Source: Pohlia nutans (lineage: Eukaryota > Streptophyta > Bryopsida > Bryales > Mniaceae). Taken from it: a DNA stretch of 64,000 nt. The translations under genes and the position numbers were made by a program. Shown here in pieces: positions 55,606-64,000 of this stretch (position 1 is the first letter of the stretch; every line of letters begins with the position of its first letter). The stretch spans positions 27,815,529 through 27,879,528 of the forward strand of contig CM040101.1 in the NCBI GenBank assembly GCA_022496805.1, read 5' to 3'. Below the pieces are notes generated by a model that was not told the origin of the DNA, ran no database searches, and saw only the letters and a program-made list of their open reading frames with translations.

Positions 55606-58534
55606 TCAAAGCATTTGTTTCTTCCCAAAGTGGAGGTTCCGTTTCATCAACCTTCCAACGCAAACCTCTCGTGGTGTCCCTCTAGTGTAGTAGTCCTGGA
55701 CATTTTGATCCCTTGATGTTGGACGAAAGTACTGAATGAGGACACAATTTGGTCTTTCTGGGTTATAGTTAGGATCAGACAACGCCCTCGCAATCCAAAC
55801 TGGCCGAGTGTCACCATCTGCTGGTCGGATTGCAACGAAGTAGCCTTCGTAAAGGTCTCGACCCCCCCTAAATGATGGCAATGGACGACGTCTGCCCAAC
55901 GTAAATGTCATCCTCTGCAAACTCTTCACAAATGTCACCATCCTCTGCATATTGATCCTCCACTATCGCTTCAAGCCGAGTTGTGGGCCAGAAGCCTTCT
56001 TTCAAAACATTGGACGGTTGCGGAGGCTCTTGAAGCGCTACCTTCACAACTCGCCAATAATGAATCAAGTGCTCATAGCGTCTTCTGAATTCCCCGGTGA
56101 GGTCCTCATTGCACAAATTCTCCCAGTATTTGATAAATCCAGATATACCTTTCGAGATGTCTTCCACGTTCCTCATCGGACGCTGCGCAACTGGAATTGG
56201 CACTCCACGGGGCCACAAACTCCTACCTTCCGAATCCTCCTTCCACAATTTGATCCCTCTACCTTCTTTGGGCAACCAGTCTACGTCCGTGCAGAAAATC
56301 TTGTACTTCAACATCGGACAACCAATAGAGTCAAGGTAGAACTTAAATAGTTGTGCCTTGGTGTGTCCTACGAGTGCTTCATCTCCCTCCATAATACTGC
56401 CTTCGATGAAACCTTCGAAATCGGGCACTTTTTCGACAAGGTGTGGGATAGTGGGGATAGATTCCACGTCCATGAAGGACTTCATGAGCAAAGGAATCGT
56501 AGGAAAGTTTTTTTTCCGCAACAACATGCTCCACCTTCCCAACAACGCATCGATGTCGTCGTGGGTGTGACCCACTAGCATAAAATTAACATGTACTTCA
56601 CGAAATATTTTTTTTGCAACGAGAAGAGACCAAAAGCAAAAAACATATCTATTCTTGTTGTCCCCGGTAGCATTGTCCATTTGCACATGGAGAACGGGCG
56701 GTAAAGGAGTCGCTAGAGGAGAGGTTCCAGCGGACGGACGCAACGATAGTTCACAAGTCTCTGCCCCCTTAAGCACAGCATCAAACAATGGAGATGACCT
56801 TGATCCCACGAACAATTCCCGAGATGCAAACTTAGGAGGCAACTCTAGATCCCGCAACAACCTGGCCATTGAGCCGATAGTGTAATTGGAATCATGCGAG
56901 AATAGATCCAGGCCGTAATGCGCATAGCGCACATCGGCGTGGCCATGTGCAAGCATACCAGTAACGGAAACGGGCAACTTCACAAGGCCATCAATCTCTT
57001 TGCTCTTGTGGGAGAAAACCGGAGAAGCCGTTTTCGCGTAGTCCATCTTGTCATGGATGATCGTGAGACACTCGTGGGGGAAGTTGAAGGATCGGGTGCG
57101 GTTGGCGTATTACAACCCCCGGTGCTCACGCGCAAGAGCCAGATGCTTGTCTAATTTCTTAGCCCAGAGCAATGCTTGCTGGGATCCAGCTATTGATCCC
57201 CTCCTAAAAGAATGATATTTGTCGCACGTTGCGCATCGAGCGAAATTGTCACCTGGTTTCTTTGCGTCGAATTCACTGAAGGTGGATGTCCTAATCTTGC
57301 TCAAGTTGAAAGGTGAGACTTCCTTCAACCCAAATGCAACATTCACCGTGTTGAGTTCGGGAATGGTGTCTTTCCACTGAAAGGTTGCCAGCAGAATCAT
57401 GGAAACGACCTTGTCCCCGGATTTGAGCGTCCTCGTACGGTGGGGCATGTGGTCCGCGGATTTCTCTAGAATACATCGCAGCGTCGCGGTAGCTTGAACG
57501 GTGTGATTACGAGGCTTCCTAATTCCCGAATTTCCATGAGGATGCACTTGCCGCCCCTGCACAGCGTATGCTTGGTAACGGTAGAATGTAGCTTCGGGGA
57601 CACCTGCAATAAGCATCCATGCTCGCACGCAAACATCAATACCTTCGATAGTCACAACCCTCCGGTTTTGAGAATCGCGGTGAATCTGCCTGTGGATGTC
57701 CATCTTCATGTGGAATCTGAACTGGAAGGAGGTCCCCTGATATATACGTTTGCGGAAGGCACGAATCTTATCCCTCGGAAAGGGTTGAACGCAGTTCTTG
57801 CTGCAACAGACATTGCTAGAGACGGAGTTGATAAAGTCTTGAGTGAGGAGTTGCTGCGATCTGACGGAAGTCTCCCGGGGCGGATTCCTCACTGTACTAG
57901 TATATCTTGACGACCTAGCGAAAGAGGACTTCGTGAGACTAGCTTGGTGACGGTTGTAGTTGTCGCAAATTTCATGATCATAGAGGCTAGTTCCATTGAT
58001 ATGGACAAGCCGAATCGGCCAAGCCCGCAACGAGTACCTCCACTCGCGGGGGATGTCTACCTCAGAGTGACTCCGGACTATGTGAACAGCAACGTGATTG
58101 TCTCCAAGTGGTCCGTTCGGACCGAGGACAAGGTCAGAGCTGACACTATGACAAGTTCCGTCCCCAACATGCAAGCCGTCGTCATTGAACAAAGCTACAC
58201 ACTGAGTATTCCACTGACGTCGCGGGATGCCTTCACAATCTGGAACCTTGACGTCCAGTGTGTGTTGGGCCTCAGCTTCATCGTTGGAGGAGTCAATTCC
58301 AGCAATCGTCATTCGAGCAGGGTCCATGGCACCAGTAGAGGACCTGAAGATACCTGAACGATTGCATGCCCTGAAGTTAGAATATAATACAGTGGAGATG
58401 GCTCCCATATGCTTGATTAGCTCGAGGCGAGCTAAATGACAAGAAGGATTGGGAAGATGTACATACGTTACTAGAGGGATTCGAAAGATGTAGGGTCGAT
58501 ACTCCTGGAGGCCCGAGCGTAAAGGTATGGTCAA
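55606..58534 (-). pseudogene. transposase-like protein with DUF7869-type core
   Basis: Two long frames (58534-57110 and 57046-55868) join through one lost base near 57110: LALAREHRGL continues as YANRTRSFNFPHECLTIIHD. A third exon-like piece (55950-55606) reads GGRDLYEGYFVAIRPADGDT. The first part has a zinc-like site (CCSKNCVQPFPRDKIRAFRK), GIDVCVRAWMLIAGVPEATFYRY and CATCDKYHSF. The second has KMDYAKTASPVF, PVSVTGMLAHGHADVRYAHY, VLHVQMDNATGDNKNRYVFC and FMLVGHTHDDIDALLGRWSM. These DN, H and GHTH-x-DID blocks define a family (DUF7869 as I recall it) spread in plant, animal and oomycete repeats, thought to be DDE-type. Apart from the single frameshift it is well kept, so this is a young copy. 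Palindromes lie upstream. Confidence 0.75.
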
Positions 58535-58546
58535 TCTTTAGATTTC

Positions 58547-59412
58547 GTTTAGGTCGACTCGACCTCATTTGTCTGGACTATGTCTCAGTTTAGGTCTGAA
58601 CGACCTAAATTGTGTCGATCCACATTTGTCAAGACATTGATTCGGTCATCATCTCAATTTAGGTCGGGCCGAGCTAACTGGATGTGAAGAATTTTCTCCA
58701 CCATCCGGTTACTTCATGTAAGTACAATAAAGGATCCCCCAGTTGAGGTTGACACGAGCTAAGTTGAAATATTGGAGTGAAAGATATGACTCACTGCTAG
58801 GTTCTCAATAGAAGATCACTGGCCAGGATAGTTTAGGTCGAGTCGACCTCAAATGTCGATACAGTAGACCCATACGGAAGGGAATGGCTCGTATGAGATC
58901 TAAGTGTCCTCTCGATTTAGGTTGCCTCAAGCTAAATTGAGGAGCACAAATGGCACGGAATACAATCTAGAATGTTTACACAAAGGAAGGGTTCTATATA
59001 CTTTAGGTCGGTTCGACCTGAATTTGGATTATCACATTACGTGTTGAGCTGAATAAACCACAAGAAGCTAGGTGATCAAGTTTTGAGTACTCATACAATT
59101 TAGGTCGAGTCGACCTAAACTGGAAGATGAATCTCGCTCCAGTACAAGGCTAAATGAAGGTAACGTTGGTGCAGATTAGGTCGAGTCGACCTAAATTGGA
59201 AGATGAATCTCGCTCTAGTACAAGGCTAAGTGTAGGTAACGTTGATACAAATTAGGTCGAGTCGACCTAAACTGGAAGATGAATATTACTCCAGTAAAAG
59301 AGTATATGTAGGTAACGTTGGTGCACATTAGGTCGAGTTGAGCTAATTGTACAAGGGCAAGAGGTTCCAATCTCGAGGATTTGAGAACATATTCAGGTTG
59401 AGTCGAGCTAAT
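58547..59412. promoter_or_regulatory. twelve AGGTCGAGTCGACCT palindromes upstream of the transposase-like gene
   Basis: Copies or variants of TTAGGTCGAGTCGACCTAAA occur near 58547, 58590, 58658, 58748, 58831, 58916, 59001, 59100, 59176, 59251, 59328 and 59393, about 75-90 bp apart. The four near 59100-59328 sit in a longer 75 bp tandem unit (GGAAGATGAATCTCGCTC...GGTAACGTTG). All lie upstream of the minus-strand gene start. They are good candidates for transposase-binding subterminal repeats or promoter sites (inference). Confidence 0.88.
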
Positions 59413-59879
59413 ATGTCTTGAAATTACGGCGACAATATCGGGAAGCAACGGCATGTACATTCTGCATTTCGAATTGAAGCAACAGCAACTGCACTGTGGA
59501 TTACAAATGAAAGCTACGTCAAATACAATTGTGGGAAAGAAGGCGCCGTCCGAATGCTTACAATAACATCACAGTATGAGATGAAACTAAAAATGCGACC
59601 TATCTAAATGGTGCGCGCTAACCCTAGAACTTGAAGTTGTGGATAGGTAGTGATCTCTTACCGGAAAATGTCGCGAACACAACGCCTCTTGGCACGATTC
59701 AACAGCCTCAACCCGCAACTACACGCACTCTCCTCAAAGCTTGAGCAAAAGAAAATCCTCCTTTCGACTATGCGAGAGCACAAGAACCGGAATGGTGGAG
59801 TACGCGAACAGAGGAGTAGGAGCACGCAAAGAAATGAGAAAAGGAATATTTCAGTCGCCTTTCAAGATTTATAGACAAT

Positions 59880-62800
59880 AAGGCGGGAACGATGTGGCGG
59901 GAAGAGCAAGGGAGAATTTTGAACCGTCATTTCTCATCCACTTAAAAATCATATCGTCCACGAAGTTTGGTGGACTTTACAACTGTGAAGAACAAAAGCT
60001 TACTGAAAATATACGCGACAATAATAGATTTCTATACAGTATTTGAATACTTCATTCAAATATAGATTCCATCCCTATGTAACACGAAAATTGGAAACGG
60101 AAAAATCTACAGTGAGACATTGCTCTATATTAAATTGTAGATCATAATAATTATATCATTCAAACTGCACTTTGTTGGATTTGTAGAAAGTACAAACGTA
60201 GTTGACAATAAAATAACCACCTCAGGGAGGTAACTTCTTATAAATTTCATGAGCGGTTTTAGGGTATTTAATCAAGGGCTATGAAGTAATTTTACATATT
60301 CTAGTATTTATAGTTTAGTTATGGTATATTCTAAGAATATTCCTATAATATTCTCTAAATAGTTTTAAAACATCCTATATTACTTCTATACATATATTAT
60401 TTTTATCTTAAATTAAAAAAGGACACCCAATATTTGTTCTCATATAGTTATGAAAATTCTCGACATTCACTCCCCCGAGGTAACCACTGAACATATCGAT
60501 AAACATTATCAGAAACTACTATTTATAACTAAGAATAATTTTGATTTTTTATAGAAATGGAAGTTCACCATTTTGACTTCTAGATTCCATCCGTACAGTA
60601 GGATTTACTGATTCTATCACCGATATTTAATTATAAATTTTGAAAGTTAAAATTAAAAATTCAGTCTACATTTGATCATTACAGAATTTTAATATTTGTT
60701 GAGTAGGACTTCTTAAGAATAATTGTAAAGTAGATATTTCAAAACATGGTGTCTTCTAACGATTGTCGTGTTTCTAAAATCTATGACCTCATTTTTGCAA
60801 GTTCAGTATTGTTGTACTATCAATTGAACTTTGGCGTAGTGAAGGACTTGAATTACTGAACATTATATTCATTTGAGATAAAAATTATAAATTTGTAAAA
60901 GTAACATAGGGTGTGATAAAATTAATTTAGGAATATTTTTTTGGAATTTCTGTGGAATATACGTAGAATATACCCTAAACATACTACAGATAGTAGCATA
61001 TTCCAATTGTTTCATAGCCCCCTATTAAGTAACCTTTTAATTTACGGTCATATGTATCCAAAATTTACACTAAGTGACTTCTCCGAGTGTATCTATGTAT
61101 TTTTCACTGTAGTATTAAGCGTGTAACTTAAATAGTAAGTCAAAATGTAATCCACTTACAGGTCAGGACGCATTCTAATATTACAGTGAGTGACGTTAAT
61201 GACAAATGTAATCTAATTGTCTTAATGAGGAGTGTTTTAAATATATAAAAGCAAGTAACAGTATAGTTGGAGGTATTTCCGTTAAAATTAAATTTAATGT
61301 GTTACTTCATTGTGTTAATATATAGTTTAAAAGCATTAATCAGGTTAATTACAAAATAATGAAATATATTGAATAGATATGAGGAAAATTTAATTACATA
61401 CAAGCATTTAAGAGAATATTAATTGCAAATAATTCACATTTAATTATGCATTAACATGAAAGTGTAGGTAGTGCGATATATATTTGGCGTTAAGTACGTG
61501 AATTATCATATAATTGGAACATAAGGAATAGATTTAATACGAGTGACAGAAATCTTGAAAAATCTTGAAATAATATTAAAACTATGGGCGTTACAGACAC
61601 CATGCCTGCAAATATACATTTGGTATCAAAGACAAGATGTCTAGCAGACATATTAAAATGACTTTGACATAAGTCACACATTCATTTGCGCGTCTCACGG
61701 TTCAAAGTGGTACCCATATCAACCCATAATTTTCCAAATCCTAATTATTGCCATATTCGTATTTTTATTGTCAGTAGTGCAAATTTTTTAAGTAAAAATT
61801 AATGAATATTAGTAGTATATAGTGATAGCAGAAATTTAGGGACTCTAAGTCATAAATGTCATATAATTAGCTTCCAAATGCATGATCTTAATTAAGCAAC
61901 AAGTTGGAAACATATTTAATTTGTCAAATGCATGATTATTACATTGAAGTCATGCATTCAAGTGTTTAGGGTATTTTTTACGTGTAAATAATATGCAAAA
62001 TCGCAAATTGCTGTACTTTATGGGGCCTCAACCCTAAATGTCAACAGATTATGATCCAAAAGCATGATAAAAAGAAATGCACAAGTTGTAAATAAATTTT
62101 AATACGCCGAAAGCATTAAATTACTCTACCCTAAACTCTAACCGATGATTATTTGGATGAATTATCAAATATGTTAAACTTCATCTGCTCATAACTTCTA
62201 CGATTCACGTCCAAATATTAAATACAAAATCATTTTATATTTCATGACTTTCGAATGATACAACTCTACATCACCTAAATAATCTAGAAATTTTGTGAAA
62301 ATTAAAACATTATTATTAGAATCACAAAGGTCTAAATTGAAGGTTTAGGGTGAAAGGATCCACAGTCACATTATAAAATGTTTAAGGTAATATTTTAAAG
62401 CATGTGTCAATGAAATCATCATGATTCTACATTTAATACATTGATTCAACCACTATGGGATTCGAAATACTTTCATTTAAATACATTCACGCCATAGACC
62501 CTCTCAATAGCTTTCCAAATATATATGACATTCTTTCAAATGATGAAGTACGTGTATGTTACGGATGGATGAATTATCAGAAATCTTAAACTTCATCCGC
62601 TCATACCTTCTACAATTCATGTTTGAATTAAAAATACCAAGCCAATTATTTTCATGTAATCTTCATGTAGTGTGAATTTCTTTTAATTGAGATTTGTATG
62701 CGAGGTTAGCTTCATGTGTGTGATCTAATAGAAAAGGAAACAATTTGTGAAAATATTATTCCTCATTTTGTGTTCCAATGTTTCACCCATAATTTTGAAG

Positions 62801-64000
62801 ATTTTACTCTAAAATTGTTCTTGAATGAAAGAATAAACTCATAAAATCAAGCATCTAATTTTTTTTCAAAAATCACAACACCTACTAACAGTACTACATT
62901 ATAACCCGTCACAACAGATTTCATCCAGTTCTTATATAATTATATATTATTCGTATTTGAATTACTGAATAGTTTTTTATTATATGTTTCTAATTTTTTA
63001 GAAAAATTATTAGTGATAGCAATCATAGATTTAATCATATGAATAGAATCTAAAATTCAAAACGTATAACTTTTATTTATACATCAAGTTCCGAATATTC
63101 ATGTTAGTTGCATTTTATAATACATCGTTAGAGAACTACCCAAACCGGACATAGGTGAGGGCATTTAGGGGCTACAAAATTTGGAATTAAGATTGAAGTC
63201 AAGATTGGTCCAAAAGATACCTTCTATTCTAAAAACTCAATACAATAGCAATGATCATTAAAGATTGTACTTCTTCACATTTTGTAAATAGAATTTTTTA
63301 TAACACTATGACCATATTCTTTATATTCAAGTTTGTGTATTTGAGAAAACCCTATTATGACCTTAATAATAGAAACGAATAATTTCCAAATAGCAATAGA
63401 ACGTGTCTTATTGTATTTCTATAAATTATAACAATTAAAAAAAGCTCAAAAAAGTAAATAAGTCCCGATTATGGGTAGTTTCTGCTATTTGCATAGGGTC
63501 CAAAACTTGGTTCATTTGATTTATCACCCAATTGTACACAATTTTTTTCTAATTATTATAAGCAAATATGAAACAATCAGCTCCATAAGATGGTACGGTT
63601 TCCATTATCTGCTTCTACTTATTGTGGGGAATCATACATATATATATATCACACCTATTTTTCTACATATATGTATATATTCGATTATATATAGTACGCG
63701 GAAGTCAGGGTCGGCACTTTCATGTCGAATAATTAAAAAAAGTTAAAACAGTGAAGGTCGGCACTATCAAAAGTAAGTATTAAGAAATTGGCTATTGACA
63801 GATGTCAATAATTATTTTCTGCCCGCTAGTAAACGTTTTATAATTATATTTTTTTCCCTACCATTTTTGATGAGTGTCATGTTCTCATCCAGTTTATAGT
63901 GTTTGTTTTTTACGACTTTTTGTTGACTTCATTTTTGATGATATCAACAAAATACTTCCTATTAATTTTTTAAATTTTTTCGGCATTTTTATTTAGGTAT
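59880..64000. other. AT-rich DNA with no recognised gene
   Basis: Only short frames below about 92 codons occur, none with a known domain, on either strand. Two similar stretches near 62155-62215 and 62565-62630 (GGATGAATTATCA..AAACTTCATC.GCTCATA.CTTCTAC) show an old duplication about 410 bp apart. Short AT repeats occur near 63650-63700. Nothing else was supported. Confidence 0.6.

Noticed and set aside
56351..58439. plus-strand ORFs of 130-140 codons
   Set aside because: They are antisense to the well-supported transposase-like gene on the minus strand.
59650..59874. 74-codon ORF MISYRKMSRTQ
   Set aside because: It is short, basic and without known domain, lying in a leader-like position; not enough for a gene call.
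1..64000. virus-derived or toxin genes
   Set aside because: No reverse transcriptase, capsid, movement protein or toxin-like sequence was recognised on either strand.

Overview
The window is nuclear DNA of a land plant. Spliced genes and gene fragments include a plastid-type MscS-like channel (MSL2/3 type), CUL3, an AUX1/LAX auxin carrier and an RlmN-type radical SAM enzyme, all with GT-AG introns. The rest is dense with layered transposons. The DNA is AT-rich, and no bacterial operon structure, rRNA or real tRNA gene was seen. The transposon proteins are of kinds I associate with mosses and other seedless plants, but I cannot name the species from sequence alone.

Region by region. (1) 1-2978: minus-strand MSL2/3-like channel gene, cut by the window start. 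(2) 4300-7058: a tandem duplication and two broken gene pieces on opposite strands (AUX1/LAX-like and RlmN-like). (3) 7067-19827: MULE-A, a 12.8 kb Mutator-like element with related inverted ends and a near-perfect 9 bp target duplication. It is split by a second element, 12256-17581, that has a perfect 9 bp duplication. (4) About 20.4-44.9 kb: a decayed Helitron with RPA1-like, OTU-protease, Rep and PIF1-type helicase parts. A Tigger/pogo-like transposon (25804-39137) sits in the Rep/helicase frame. Inside that is MULE-B (27166-36322), which holds a 172 bp CACTA-type MITE. A second insertion in the Helitron (39247-43153) carries the first two exons of CUL3 between arrays of palindromic 60-65 bp repeats. 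(5) 45.2-46.0 kb: a small inverted-repeat element. (6) 46.1-59.5 kb, minus strand: an FCP1/NIF-like exon set, a methyltransferase-like ORF, a tRNA-derived SINE and a DUF7869-type transposase-like gene, with palindrome arrays upstream of two of the genes. (7) 59.9-64 kb: AT-rich DNA in which I see no gene.

The main point is the MULE family. Each copy has a plus-strand transposase-like gene (zinc finger, DD, C-x2-H, SWIM) and, in the opposite direction, a second gene. In MULE-B this second gene is a multi-exon reading with a ParB-like N-terminal part (DGNHR motif), a lysine-rich middle and a C-terminal part laid out like an N6/N4 DNA methyltransferase. In MULE-A only the middle survives. Between the two MULE-B genes lie alternating GC-rich palindromes. 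I have not met this gene pairing described. All copies here are broken.

The nesting is well supported: taking out each insertion together with one copy of its flanking duplication restores an open frame across the Tigger transposase and, twice, across the Helitron protein. This gives an order of events: Helitron first, then Tigger and the CUL3-bearing element, then MULE-B, then the CACTA MITE.
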